The notes below the pieces were generated by a model, which made no database searches, was not told the DNA's origin, and was given only the letters and a program-made list of their open reading frames with translations. Positions 1 through 12,070 of a stretch of DNA of 64,000 bases are shown here, in pieces (within the stretch, counting starts at the first letter, position 1; each line of letters starts with the position of its first letter). The position numbers and the translations under genes were made by a program. Location of the stretch: assembly GCF_009905375.1 (NCBI RefSeq), contig NC_133655.1, forward strand, positions 167,424,588-167,488,587, given 5' to 3'. Source of the stretch: Apium graveolens (Eukaryota; Streptophyta; Magnoliopsida; Apiales; Apiaceae).

Positions 1-1371
1 GCTTAACATGCTAGTTACTGATAAGTATTTCAATTTCAGTGACATGGTTTTGTTTGAGTTAGGCTTTAAGTTGAGAACTTAATAAGAGAGGTAAAAGTGT
101 CTATTATGCTAGATTCTTTATGATGCTTGCTAACCATCTTATTGAGAATATTGTGATTGAGAACCCAACCAAAAAGTTGAATTGTTAGGTTCAAGAAAGA
201 AGAATAATTGCAGATCTTAATAGAGCAAATCATCACAAGGAGGTACCCTTATACTATTTTCTAATAATGGATGGACCTCAGGCAAGTGAGGTAATTTTTA
301 CTGTCTCTACTCTTCCAACCTCACACATTTCTTTACCTTCTAGTGTAGCTATGACATATGTGCCAATAACCAAACAGATGCCTACCCAAGCTGCCAAAAC
401 TAAAATTCCAAAATCCAAAGCTAAGAAAGCCCCCTCTAATTTATTTTAAAAGAAATCAATTATAAAATCTACTAAACCTAAAGAGGGGAATGTGAAGGAG
501 GGTAAGAAAGGTGAGGGACAGGGTGAAAATCAAAGAAGCCCTAAGAATAAGGTTGAAGAGGTTAGTGTCTCCCAGCCTAGCCATACTGTAGTTTCTCAAC
601 AAACTGCAGTGCTTAAAAAGGATTTAAGCTCATTACTAGTTACATCCTCCCAAAAGGATGCGACTATTGAACAAATCTCTCAGTCAAGAGCACAGGCCAA
701 GAGGGTAAGGGACACAAGCTCACCCCAAACCTATATCAGAAAGAAGAAACCAAAAACCCTTGGGGATGCACAGGGCACACACTTAGTGCAAACTGGTGCT
801 AAAGACCTAATCACTGCACCTTCTCAAAGTCAGGTTGATGTGGCTCCAATAAATGTGGAGTCACAGCCAAAATCTCTCATAATTGAAGCACCCGATACAC
901 CAAATTCTCCCACACACTCACTGGATATTGACATGATCAATACATCACTTCTAAATTCTCCATCTTTAACTCTCTTGGACAAAAATCCAAGTAAGTGAGC
1001 ATCATCTTTTAAATGATTTGTTGACTCATTTACCATTCCTTTTTGAGACTGTTGAGGCATATGTGCCAAAATTGTCATCAATCTGAACAGAGTCTACAAT
1101 AGTCTCCACTCCAAACTCTTTCATTTCCACTATCTCGATGGATATTCATCATCCGTCGAGTAGTGATTGTATCCCGACGGATAAGCTTAACATCAGTCAT
1201 CCGTCGGATAACTATACTACTAACCCGATGGATATTCATCATCCGTCGGGTGTCTCTGCACAACTTCAAATTTCTTCAATTCTTACAAGTGCAGAAGACG
1301 TAGTAGTAGTGCAATCACTCTTAGGACTGAGGGAATGGAGTGATTTGAGTGAGAGTCTGGGTTGCTCCTAG
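1..1371 (+). pseudogene. third (additional) ORF of a Sirevirus-like copia element, 5' part, decayed
   Basis: Low-complexity, Ser/Thr/Lys/Pro-rich reading frames in three different frames (267-449, 492-998, 1138-1371) form the upstream part of the extra ORF that many Sirevirus-type Ty1-copia elements carry between pol and the 3' LTR. Position supports this: the frames run into a longer block up to 4024, followed by a PPT and LTR in the same orientation, and no gag, integrase or RT lies between. No catalytic motif is visible; function in this family is unknown (sometimes called env-like without proof). Frameshifts and stops show it is dead. The segment 1137-1252 carries the LTR-type CCGACGGATGA motif inside coding sequence. 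The start of the ORF and all of pol lie left of the window. Confidence 0.6.
1137..1252. repeat. cluster of CCGACGGAT/ATCCGTCGG motifs inside the third ORF
   Basis: At least four copies of ATCCGTCG or its complement CGACGGAT occur in both orientations within about 115 bases, including a near-duplicate ATGGATATTCATCATCCGTCG at both ends. The same core forms a direct array in the 3' LTR of this element (4362-4706). The cluster falls in a reading frame of the extra ORF, so it is translated sequence as well as a DNA motif. Confidence 0.7.
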
Positions 1372-4024
1372 GAAAAAGGAGAGAAAAAAGAGTGAACAAA
1401 TGCAGTCCATTTATTTAGGACTGGCAAAAGTGAGTGAGAGGAGTCTCACCTTAGATGGTGAAGGTGAGGGTGTGAGGGTGGGGATCCAAGGGGAGCCCTT
1501 GATGCAAAAAGAGAGAGAAATTGAGAGAAATGAAGGTACAAGAATAAAGGTGGATATCATTGCTAGTGAGTCAATGAATGCCAATGATGCAGACATTGAG
1601 AGACTATCTCAGCATAATCAAGCTGTTATAAGTTCCATCTCTTTGGATGCTGAGGCATTTACTCATCCGGTTCCAGCATATCAAATTTTAGCTGGACAGG
1701 GCAATGAACATGCAAAAAGAATACTGAACTTGGTGCACACCACCCAGTCAATGCAAAGAGCTAAGGATGCCATCACAACTATGCCACCTAGAGCTGATGA
1801 TGATGTTGACTATGGGACTGGGGAATCTGCTGATTTCTTTGGTGATGCAAGTGAAGAGGGGTCACTGGACATAGGGGGAGCAGTAGGCCCTAGTTCCAGA
1901 TCTGGTATGCCATCTTGGGCATTTTCAAAGCAATGTGATGAACACTATTTTAAGACCACCCTCATTCAACTTATAAGTCAGACACACTCTGCTCTTCAAT
2001 CCACAACAAATGCCAGCACCAAGAAACTCCTACAAGCACACATTGCTTCTCCTCAATTACAACAAATCCAAGGTTCTCAACACACTCAAGATGTCACTTC
2101 TATCAAAGGTGAAATTGATCAAATGAAAAGGGACATTTCTGAAAGGTTGGATTCTAAACTTCCAGAAGCTACAATGCTTGATATTAAGAGACAACTCAGG
2201 AAGAATTCCGTTCTTGCCACAAAGATAGATTTCTTGGATACCAGATTGATTGCAATGGAAGCTTCTTTAACAGCTATACATCTACATCAAGCTCAGCAAA
2301 CTCAACTGCTATAACAACTAGTGGCTGCATAATCTTCATCCTCCACTCTACTTGATGATAAGAAAAAGGGGGAGAAAAGCTCAAGTAAGGGGGAGGGGGA
2401 GAAAGGCTCAAGTAATGGGTAACTACAGCTAAACATACAAGTCAACAGAGTGATTATGACAACAATTACTTTCACAAAGCCACCAGTATTGGATAGCATT
2501 GATCTAATCTAAATAGCAGCTGAAAAGCTTGAGTCAAAGTCAAATCCTAAGATGCTTGATGTTACAGCTATAGAGAAGGAACTAGAAGAAAAATGAAGAA
2601 AGATAGATGCAAATATATAACAAAAGTTTGGGCCAATTCAGAAACCAGATAAAGTCTTCAATCATCACTCTCAAGTCATGAAAATCTCTGTGAATGACAT
2701 AAGTATGAACTATCTAGAAAAGGGTCAAACTTCCTGCATAAAATCTCCAAAAGCAAATTTTATCATGAAGCCTAAAAGAAACTACTCCAAGTTCTCAGAC
2801 AAAAATCCTATGAATACTGTGTATGAGACACCTAGGCTAGATGAGAAGAAGATGTTGGCTAGGTCAATTGCATTTTATAAGGATCCAGCAGATTCAGCAC
2901 TTAAAAAGAGAATTGCAAAGATCTACATAAATGGTAAAGAGATATGTGTGCTGGCTGGACACCCTCAGTTTGTCGAAGCCAAAAAGGAAGAGAAAGAGAG
3001 AATAAGGCAAGAAAAGAAGCAAGCTGCCTTAGATGCTAAGAAGCTCAAACAAAAGAAGGAGCAAGCTGCTATCTTAGCCAAACTTTAGGATGTGAAGACT
3101 TTAACTGAGATCTCTACACAACCATATGTGATTGTTGAACCTCAAGATCAAAAAATGCAACGGGAACCACAACAAAAAAGAAAATTCAGATACAAGCTCC
3201 ATTCCAAGAGAAAATTGGACTTTAATGATGAGGAAAAGGAAGACCAAATTCCCAAAAAGCCTACAACTATAACTCAGACATCAAAACCCTCAGTGGTATT
3301 TGAAGAATTCAAGGTGGTTGATCCAACAAGGAATATTCATGGTGAGCCCATAATTCCTAAGGATGAGCCAGTAGACTGTGATAGTTTACCAATTCCTGAG
3401 CTAAATTTTCTTATCTTCAAAAAGCAAAAGAAGACAGAGATAAGAGCAAACAAGAAAGTGAAGCTTATGATTCTCAAATCCAAGACCCCAATCAAAGCTA
3501 AATCTACAGTCAACAAGGGAGACATATTGTACATCTGTGACATCAAGGAGTTTTCTGACATAAACCTTTACTTAGATGAATTGGATGAAGTTAGAGGAAT
3601 TGATGCTCACAGACATCTTCCTGAAAGATTGGTGTTTAAATATAAGGGGGGAAAAGAGATCATATGGCCACTTCACAGGATCCTTCTAGAAAGCCAGTCT
3701 ATTTTTATAAAGGTCTACTCTTTATTCAAAAAGAACTTTGATTACAATGTAACAACAAGAAGATTAGTTCTAAAGAAGATTGAGGAGCTCAGGAGTAATA
3801 GAGCCAAAAATGCACTACCAAAAACTCTGTCAATTCCCTTCACAGGAAAGAGAGTGCATCTGAGGCCCTATTGGTTGATGGAATTCAAGGATGAAAAAGG
3901 AGTTGGAAGATTCTTCAGATTGGAGGACCAATTGAGTATTTCTAGTAATGAGACTCTTTTGGAAATGCAGGGAATGCTAAATCTCTCAGAAGCTGATGAA
4001 CTTGAATTCCACGGACAACTCTAA
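1349..4024 (+). pseudogene. third ORF of the same copia element, 3' part, one frame with several stops
   Basis: A single frame stays recognisable from 1349 to 4024, cut by in-frame stops near 2312, several in 2330-2640, and a lone TAG at 3086-3088. The product is hydrophilic. A helical, Gln/Lys-rich part lies around 2060-2300; a strongly charged Lys/Glu coiled-coil-like tract lies at 2950-3085; a more globular C-terminal part with aromatic residues covers 3500-4020. No known enzyme motif was seen. Its location just before the PPT and 3' LTR, on the same strand, identifies it as the additional ORF of the copia element. Because the stops are few and the frame is kept, decay is mostly by point mutation. 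Family assignment is by context and resemblance, not by search. Confidence 0.6.
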
Positions 4025-4270
4025 AACCAAATAGAAGAAAACAATAGAAGGTTTGGAAAGAAATCCATACAATCAAGGAAATAGATCCATATGCTCAGAC
4101 TAGAGGAACATCTTGATAACAATTGTGAGCAATTTTTTTGTGTACTTTGCATTGGTCAATTTTCAGTAATGTTGTATCAGTTTTATCTACTATTTTTCAA
4201 TCTATATTTTTAGGATGTTTTGTTATCATCAAGTTTCTCTTAATTTATGGCTACAATTTCAGTAGACATA

Positions 4271-4283
4271 AATTGGGGGAGAT
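4271..4283 (+). promoter_or_regulatory. polypurine tract of the copia element
   Basis: The purine run AATTGGGGGAGAT directly precedes the TGTTAGG start of the LTR. This is the expected plus-strand primer position for reverse transcription. Confidence 0.8.
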
Positions 4284-4361
4284 TGTTAGGAATATGTTGT
4301 GTACTTGATGATAAGCTAAACAAAACACCTTAGTAGATTTAACTTAGTGAATTTTGTAGCA

Positions 4362-4706
4362 CCCGACGGATGATCAATTATAGTCCCGACAAATGATTCA
4401 ATATAGTCCTGACGGATGACTAATTGATATCCACTGGGTGAGTAGCTTATGTAACAATAAGTAATGTATCACATTTCTACAAACAACTTTGTGTAGATTC
4501 TGTAGTAGCATATGAGTCATGTTGACTACTAGTAGATATGCAGAATAGGTTGATTAATTATAAATATTAGATGTCTTGTAATTCTGTATAAATTAAATGG
4601 AGTCAAGTGTCAAATAGCTACGCGACGGATGATCAACATAGCTACCCGACAGATGATCAACAAGGCTACCCGACGGATAACAAGCATGTACCCGACAGAT
4701 GATCAA
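4362..4706 (+). repeat. CCCGACGGATGATCAA motif array in the LTR
   Basis: Seven copies or variants begin near 4362, 4385, 4409, 4621, 4645, 4669 and 4691. The last four are spaced 22-24 bases apart. Sirevirus LTRs are known to carry repeated short palindrome-rich motifs in the upstream regulatory part; this fits that pattern. Confidence 0.75.
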
Positions 4707-5082
4707 TTCAAATATCTGTTGACAGTGACAACACAGTCACATGCGTTGGTTGTTTGCAAAAGGAATGTGGCATCCTGTTTAGCAGGGTTTTGAGAACAAA
4801 GAAGCATTACCATTTCCATGCTATTATGAAATTATTCAAAGATGCTGGAATAGAGTAGTGAAGCAGCATGGAGTTAGACTTGATAGGTTTTGTTTTATTA
4901 TCCTGTCTTATTACCATGTAAACTTGGTGATATATAAACCAAGTATAGCTAGTAGAACTAACAACTAAGCAAACACATTTAGAAGAGAAATAGAAAAGGC
5001 TATAACTGTTAAGAATTTCTATGTATTTTGTTTGTTCACTTGTAAAAGCAGCTGTGAGCTATTCAAGCTTCACAGGGTTCTC

Positions 5083-5085
<3 letters not shown>

Positions 5086-5117
<32 letters not shown>
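5086..5117. repeat. (TA)n microsatellite
   Basis: A pure TA dinucleotide run in the downstream half of the LTR. Confidence 0.95.
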
Positions 5118-5119
<2 letters not shown>

Positions 5120-5327
5120 GGTGGATACATTCAAATCCACCAGAAAGTTTAAAAAACTCGTGTTTTTATTACTTGTGTTTTGATTTATATAATTCTTTCA
5201 TTTCGCACTTTGCAAATGAAACACTTATATATTATTGAGTTAGAATAGTTTTAAAAATCTCAAAAAGAAGCCAGAATTACATTCAACCCCCCTTCTGTAA
5301 TTCTTGTTGTATTATTAGGGAATAACA

Positions 5328-6438
5328 CTATGAGATAACACTTGTCTCTATTAGAGATCACGAAGTATGCGATTATATATGTAATTTGTTAAAGGAAAAA
5401 TAAGGTATCTGGTAAATTTGTCCTTTTTCTTAACTTTTGAAATTTAATAAAAATGTGCAAAACACACTGTTAGTATAATGAATAACAGAGTTTTGCAAAA
5501 AAAACATTATTTAAAAGGATAAAATTTGAAACTTAGATTCAATATCGTTTGTTTGGGGAACACTTTTTAGGGGGTGGGGGTTTTTTATTTCAATTTTTGT
5601 AAATTCTAACGAATATTATTACAGATTCTTTTGTCAAAAACTTAAACCTTGAACGATGGACATGTCGGTGGCCTCTTACAACTTGATGTTGTAGAAAACA
5701 TTAGGCAGTTTGCCAACTCTTAATACAGTCTCAATTATTTTTGATGGTAAACATATTTGTGGGTGTGATGTATGACAATTTTTTTCATAAACTAATACAA
5801 ATTTACTGTAAAACAAGAAATTTAGATTAAAATGTAAATAGAGCCCGCCTTTAGTGAAATTGAAAACTACATTTTTGCAGCTTTTAAATCAGTAAGATTA
5901 TCGTAAACACATCAACACATGTACAGAGGAGAAAACTCTACATGCACAACCAATGAGAGTATCAGCCAACCTAGTGCTTATGTATTCTGCACCACATGCC
6001 AATGCACATTTCACACCAAAACCAATATACATGGATGAATTACGTTAGTTGAAAGAAACTTTTCTTTTTGGGGTTGGTTACATAAGTATTTTCTTTACAT
6101 ACAGTTCAGTCATTTATGTTAATATAATATTGAGTTTAACCTTCTTGACTAATGAAATATGAATGATAATTTGCATACATTGAACAAGAATACAAGAAAG
6201 TCAATTTGCGCTTTTTATGAATATTGTACATAATTTCGTACACGAGCGCACAACAAAAACAAAGTTAAATAAAAAATTGAATAAATCTTACACACACCAA
6301 ATATTCAGTATCAAGGTTACTCAATTCATAACTAAAAAATACCTCAATTATGGACGATAACAATGTAACAAGGTTAGACACGACAAATTAATTTGTTATC
6401 GGTAACAAGGTAACTAAATAGCTAAAGTACAACACTAC
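5328..6438. other. AT-rich spacer without recognised features
   Basis: No convincing reading frame, RNA gene, terminal repeat or tandem structure was seen in this stretch between the LTR and the truncated hAT-like element. Confidence 0.6.
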
Positions 6439-7141
6439 TAGGGAGGAGCACGGTATGGATCAGTTCGGTTTTAGGTTAAAACTGAAACTGAAATCGCGTA
6501 CCCTCAAATTTTAAAATAAAAAACTGAAACTGCAACCACATTTGTCGGTTCGTTTCACTTATAAAATAACCAGATCAGTTATAATCGGTTTAGTTTTGAT
6601 TATAAAACCGGGTCAAATATAAATGATAAAAAAAATAATTTCTAGAATTTCTAAACATACAAGCCATTTGTTCTCAAATAAATAGCATCAGTTGAAGTTT
6701 ATTTTTAATTATAAAATTCCCTTTACCATAAATCATATATCCTCCCTTACATCGAATAAAATTGATAAAGTCACAAGGCATATGTAAGAAGCACAAAGCA
6801 AAGATTTGTGAATACTCAATGTTTGATATATTACAATTTGCTAAGAAAATTGAGAAGAAATAACTACTCACTGCATGTTTCACAATCAATACAAAACTTA
6901 GTGTGCGAAAGAAGCAAAATAATATATACTACAAGTACTTGGCAAAAATAGGCTACAAATATCTTAGACCCAAAAGAAATATATATTTAAGATAAATTAT
7001 AAATTATAAAATATATTTGTCTTTTTTATTTAAAATTTTTTATAAATTATTTTAAAATATTAATTAACTTATTTTAATTATCAGAGGGTTTTTTCAGTTC
7101 AGTTTCAACCTATAACCGAAATCGATATTTGGTTCAGGTTT
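6439..7141. mobile_element. truncated hAT-like non-autonomous element
   Basis: The left end TAGGGAGGAGCACGG is followed by CAGTTCGGTTTTAGGTTAAAACTG. The complement of the right side (7088-7130) gives a matching CGGTTATAGGTTGAAACTGAACTGAAA. Such TAGGG(T/A)GGGC ends with CGGTT-rich subterminal sequence are typical of plant hAT-derived MITEs; a second, complete example is at 47936-48723. About 30 bases of the right terminus are missing, cut off by the copia LTR that starts at 7142. The inside is AT-rich with no transposase. The reading frame at 6674-6889 (minus) looks like a chance ORF. Confidence 0.55.
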
Positions 7142-8332
7142 TGTTGTGCAAGACATGCTTATACATAACAAGACTAAGTCACTCTGAAAACCCTAAGAAT
7201 CAATTGTATGATAATCTTATTGTATTTTGTATTTGTATTTCTTGAGTCTGTAAAAGTGTTAAGAAGATTAGATTGGAGGATTTTTCTATGAACAACCATC
7301 AAACTAAGGAATAAACTCTAGAAGAAGAACAATCATGATCATGCCTCAGAGAGAAATGTAGAAGCTTGGAATTGAATAATATTGTTCTTGGAAAAATGTT
7401 CTAAGTCAGATATCGACAAGTCACAGATCAAGGAGTGTAGAGATGTGTGTCGAGAAGTCAAAAGTGACTTATAGAGAAGTCTAAAGAGATATCGACAAGT
7501 CAATCTGCTTGTAGAAAAGTAAAGATATCAACAAGTCAAAATCTACTTGTAGAGAACCGGAGATATCGACAAGTCAAAATCTACTTGCAGAGAACTGGAG
7601 ATATCGACAAGTCAAAAGCCTATATAGAGAACTATATCGACAAGTTAATCTACTTGTAGAGAATTGGAGATCTCGACAAGTCATAATACTTATAGAGAAG
7701 TAGAGATATCGATAAGTCATTCTACATATCGATATGTGACTCCTCCATACAGTAAAATAGATCTCGACAACAGCTTCAAAATTCAGAATACATATAACTT
7801 GAAAATCCAAGATTATCAGTCACCAAATAATTTTATCACTGAATTGGAAAGTCTACAAAAGCAGCTTGAAGAATGCAAGATCAAGGGCCAAGATGAACTG
7901 ACAAATGAGGGTCACATACCTGTTAGATTATATAAAGATTTGCTGTACTAAAAGTGGAAGTAGAGAAATAGACTTTAGAATATGTGTTAGTCCATTTTTA
8001 TGTAATCTTAGTAAGTTGTGCATGTTGTTCTATATAATATGGCATGGGTCTTTTGTTTAGAAGTAACAAAAATAGATCTAGAAATCTTATATTCTCTCAA
8101 GAGAAGTAGCCGAGTTTTTATTTTCAAGAACACAGATTTGTAGCACAAATAAATTTGATTTATTATAAATCAAGTGAGTTTTGATAAATTACTTGTATTT
8201 TTACATCCAGTTATTTATCGCTACAGTGTCAAATCTGGCTGTTAAGTTTCAAAAGCCAGAAACCTTATCTGATAATCAAGAAAATAAAGAAAACACATTC
8301 ACCCCCCTCTTTGTTGCACTTAATACCTAACA
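7142..8332 (+). mobile_element. 5' LTR of a second Sirevirus-like copia element
   Basis: The LTR starts TGTTGTGCAAGACATG and ends ACCCCCCTCTTTGTTGCACTTAATACCTAACA, followed two bases later by a tRNA-Met-type PBS. Length is 1191 bases. It contains its own palindromic motif array (7411-7738). No matching 3' LTR was found, so the element is truncated. Confidence 0.8.
7411..7738 (+). repeat. GATATCGACAAGTC / CTACTTGTAGAGAA array in LTR
   Basis: About nine copies of a GATATCGACAAGTC core, many followed by ATCTACTTGTAGAGAA, are spaced about 30-50 bases apart. The ACAAGT...ACTTGT arms within each unit are complementary, so each unit can form a small hairpin. Chance ORFs on both strands run through the array. 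Confidence 0.75.
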
Positions 8333-8334
8333 AG

Positions 8335-8346
8335 TGGTATCAAAGC
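8335..8346 (+). promoter_or_regulatory. primer binding site, tRNA-iMet type
   Basis: TGGTATCAAAGC lies two bases after the LTR end. It is a near match to the TGGTATCAGAGC site complementary to initiator tRNA-Met used by many plant copia elements. Confidence 0.85.
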
Positions 8347-8348
8347 AA

Positions 8349-10040
8349 AATCTGAAAATAAATAGATTAGATCTTGGAAGTATTAGTGCATATAAGCTTA
8401 GCAATATCAAGATCCCTGTCTTCGACAAAGTGAACTACACCATATGGAAGAAGAAGATAATGTTGTTCATCAGGATGGCCAATCCACTATATATTAAAAT
8501 TCTCAATCATGGACCCTTCATTCCTATGGTGAGGGTACCTGAAGCAACTGATGGTGATATGGTAATTCCTAGTAACTTTGCTCCTAAAGATCCAACTACA
8601 TATACTGAACCAGAAAAAGAGAAAGTTTCACTTGAGAGTATCTTGCAACTCATTCTCATTGAATCTCTTGATAATGTCATGTACAACAACATTATCAACT
8701 GTGAGTCAGCCAAGCAGATCTGGAAAAAGATAGAGATTCTGTGTGAAGGTACTAAAGAAGTGAGGTCAAACTAAAGAAGGATTCTAGTCTCACAATATGA
8801 GGAGTTCATGGTTAAACCTAAAGAAGGCCTTACTGAGGTTTTTGAAAGGTTCAACAAACTGATAAATGATTTGTAGCTGCATGACAAGTATTACAAAGAT
8901 GAGGAGGTCAACCTAAAATTCTTGCTCACTCTTTATAACCATCTAAAACAAAAGATCTTTGCAATAAGAGAAGGGAGATATCTAGGGAGAATATCTTTGA
9001 AGGTTTTATATGGCATTCTTAAAACCTATGAGCTAAAGATGATGCAGAGAAAGTCATTAAAGCTAAGTCAAGGACATGTTGAAGATGTGTCAAGTTCCTT
9101 TATAGCTAATGACAAGAAAATACCCGAAGACAAAACTGAATCCCAAACTCAAGTTATACAACCTGTTGAGCAGAAGAACAAGGAACCTAAAAAACAAGTC
9201 ATTTTGGAGTTAGAAAAGGATGAGTACTCTTGATGAGTTGGATGAAATGGACCATTCTATGGCCTACATGGCAAGAAAGTTTTAAAATATAAGAATCAAG
9301 AAGCCTAGGTACTTCAAGGGTAAAGGTCAAATATCCTACAATAACAACTTGAAAGGAAAAACTCGGACAAATGTAACTGGAAAAGGTGGCTATAAGTCAG
9401 GATCTGTGGACAAATCAAAGATTATATGCTATAATTATGATGAACTTGGTCACTTTACCACATAATGTATGAATCCAAAGAAGGTGAAGAAAGACAAGGC
9501 ATATTTGGAGCTTGAAGCTAAGTATGAAGCATTTCTGAATAAACAACAAGGAAAAAATTATATTGTTGAAGGGAAGAGTTGGAATGACATAGATGATGAA
9601 GATGATGTTGAAGAATATGGAAATTATGCTCTCATGGCTGTGGAGAAAGGAGATTCATCTGCTTCAAATTCTGAGGTACCTATCCTAACCACCATTGATT
9701 TGAATGATTTACAAGATAAGGAAACTGTTGAAAAGATGAGTCTAGAATTGTTTCATATTCACACAAGCATGGTGGTTGCTACTGAGGAAATGAGTAGGTT
9801 GTCAAAAGTGAATGAAAAACTTGAAATTGAGAAACAAGAATTAGAGCTGCATCTTGTTAGTCTGGAAGCAGTTAGACAAGAAAATGAATATCTCAAAAAT
9901 AAGTTGAAATGTGCAGAGGAAGTGAAAACTGTGTTGAGAGACAAAATATGTAGATGAAGTGGAAGTTGTGTTCTTGAATATGTTATAAAACAGCTACTTC
10001 TTGCGAGAATACAAGAATTTCTAGATCTGTTTTTTATTGT
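8349..10040 (+). pseudogene. copia gag (nucleocapsid) remnant
   Basis: The frames 8349-8774, 8922-9233 and 9469-9957 together read as a Sirevirus gag. The N-terminal part has FDKVNYTIWKKKIMLFIRM (residues near 8420-8480) and a capsid-like helical part. A degenerate CCHC zinc knuckle lies around 9428-9470, where CYNYDELGHF shows the second Cys replaced by Tyr and the last position hit by a stop. A Glu/Lys-rich coiled coil follows (9740-9950). No good ATG follows the PBS; the expected start codon reads ATA. At least four stops or shifts break it. Protease, integrase and RT do not follow; the element ends near 10040-10106, next to the reverse-orientation LTR. Confidence 0.75.
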
Positions 10041-11146
10041 TGAATTAAGGACCCGTGATATGTTTTATAAATCAACACGGAAAGTTTAAAGAACTTGCAT
10101 TAAAATTGTTGGGTCCCGTAAGAGGGCTATTTTAAGCTAGAAGGGGGGTTGAATAGCTTAATTACCAATTTAAAAATTGTTATGGCATTTTAAAATGATT
10201 TATCCCTTTTTAAAACTTTACCGAGTGGTTATGCAGTTTATATGTGCGGAAAAATAAAATGCAAGAAAAGAAAATACCACACGGCGATTTTATCCTGGTT
10301 CGCGATGGTGCAACCTCTAATAGATTCGCTCACCCCTACTCCAGTCCCCGAGCTCGTCTCCCGGGCTCGGGGTTTTTCCTTATAATAAAATCGCTCCTTT
10401 AGTAGGCGGAGAAGCCTTTACACCCTTACAAGTATTTGTCTTGGTGCGTAATACAAGGGTCACCACCTCAAAATAAATGTAATATCTACACAACTTATCT
10501 TAGACAATAACTCCCCGCTATTTCTTCAAAGTTCTTGTAAAACCTTTGTGTGGACTTGGCTTCCTTAGCTTTTGTCGGTCTTGGATCTTAGTGATCCGGT
10601 CTTGGGTCTTTCCTCTTCCTCACGGTGTGAAGACTACTAACTTCCCATTAGTACGTCTAGGACTAGTGTCTTAGAACAAGAATCACCTCATGTCACTTCA
10701 CCTCACTACAAAACTAATAAGACAATCCACGAAACAAAACAAGCAGAGAAAGATTTATTTTGAACTAGTATGTTACGGTAATAGCCCACAAGTAGTATAA
10801 TATCCAAATAAGAATATTAAAACTAATTAGTTATACTTACTTAGGATAATACAAGATAGTCAAGTATATTTATAATTACTCCTTTATAGATAAATTAGAT
10901 AGGTGGAGTAATATGAGAAGTCTTTTATATAAAGCACTTATGGCTTATGACTTCTTTAGTATTCTTCTTCTTTCGATTATGTATTTATATATTGAAGAAT
11001 AATTTTATTTACAACCTCGGAGTTGTAATTTACCTTTACGTATATCAACTTAAGGTTTTAAGGTATACTTGTATATCGACGATTATAAGGTCAAAGTATA
11101 CTCTTTTAACTTCAAGCACAGTTTATAAGATTTATGAGTCTTAACC

Positions 11147-11740
11147 AAGATCCAAATAAGTTACGTGCAAATAATTGGCTTAAGATTGTGCTTTCGAAGT
11201 TTGGACGAATAATTACGAGTATTTTATAGATATCGTAGTATAACCCCGCGGAACACTGAAGATGTTAGAAGGGGCTTATACGATATGACTCATAATTGTT
11301 TATATAAATGATATGTGTTAGCCAAGTTCCAATTAAATAGTGTGAAATTAATTGGCTAACTCGTGGATTTGATTCGTCCTTAAATTTAACGGATGATTAC
11401 GAAGTGTTTATAGATCAAATTATAATCCCTCTGAACACTAAAGATGTTAGAAGGGATTAAAACTATGCTTTGTAATAATTTATGTGCATGATATGTGTTA
11501 ACCAAGGTCCAATTAAATATGTGCAAGTAATTGGCTAACTCGTGAACTTAATCCGTTTTGATATTTGACAAATTATGAAGTGTTTATAGATCGAGTTATA
11601 ATCCCCCGGAACACTAAAAACGTTAGAATGGATTTAACTTTACTTCGTAATATTTTATGTGCACGAATAATTGTTAGCCAAGATCCAATAATAAAAATAA
11701 TTGGCTAACTCGTGAACTTAATCTGTTGAAAGTATTTTTG
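11147..11740. repeat. ~177-bp imperfect tandem repeat
   Basis: Units are marked by CCAAGNTCCAAT at about 11147, 11320, 11501 and 11679 (spacing 173, 181, 178). Each unit holds an inverted pair, GTTAGCCAA...TTGGCTAAC, and a conserved block GGAACACTRAARAYGTTAGAA. It lies within the reverse LTR, downstream of its TATA box in LTR orientation. Confidence 0.75.
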
Positions 11741-12056
11741 TTTATAGATCTTCTTCTTGAGATAATTTATGTGAAGATCAAGTACTTATTCGAATTCCGA
11801 GTTCGAATCTTTGTTCTCATGAGAACTTTATTTATAAGAGATCTTGTATTAGAGCTTAAGATGAAGTAGAGAAATTAAGATGAAGCTAAACTTGGGTTTC
11901 AAAAACCTTGTATATATGTAAGTATATAGAAGAGAGAGAAGGTTTTTGAGAAGAAGTGTGTGTATAGAATTTGAAAGAGATGAAGAGAAGCACTTCTTGA
12001 AAAACTCCCAGCAACTTTGTGGCTCTTTAGCTTGAAGAAAATGGGTTGGGGTGGGG

Positions 12057-12070
12057 GTTTATTTATAGGA
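12057..12070 (-). promoter_or_regulatory. TATA box of the reverse-orientation LTR
   Basis: The minus strand reads TCCTATAAATAAAC, a good plant TATA box. The sequence downstream of it in LTR orientation is a pyrimidine-rich leader, as expected near an LTR transcription start. Confidence 0.45.

Larger units (their letters stand above)
4284..5327 (+). mobile_element. 3' LTR of Sirevirus-like copia element
   Basis: The LTR begins TGTTAGGAATATG after a PPT and ends GGGAATAACA, after the AACCCCCCTTCTG block typical of plant copia LTR ends. Length is about 1.04 kb. It holds the CCCGACGGATGATCAA array, a long (TA)n run and no coding sequence. The short ORF at 5032-5238 is a chance frame through the (TA)n run. 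A solo LTR of the same family lies on the minus strand at 51553-52655, with the same first 13 bases and the same end. The presumed TSD copy is CTATG at 5328-5332; its partner is outside the window. Confidence 0.85.

Noticed and set aside
4618..4706. CRISPR-like array of regularly spaced repeats
   Set aside because: The 22-24-bp spacing leaves only a few bases between short motifs, there are no cas genes, and the DNA is plant nuclear; it is an LTR motif array.
7664..7951. ORF with ISHSTYREVEIS-like repeats
   Set aside because: It reads through the GACAAGTC motif array of the LTR and continues into U-rich leader sequence without any domain.
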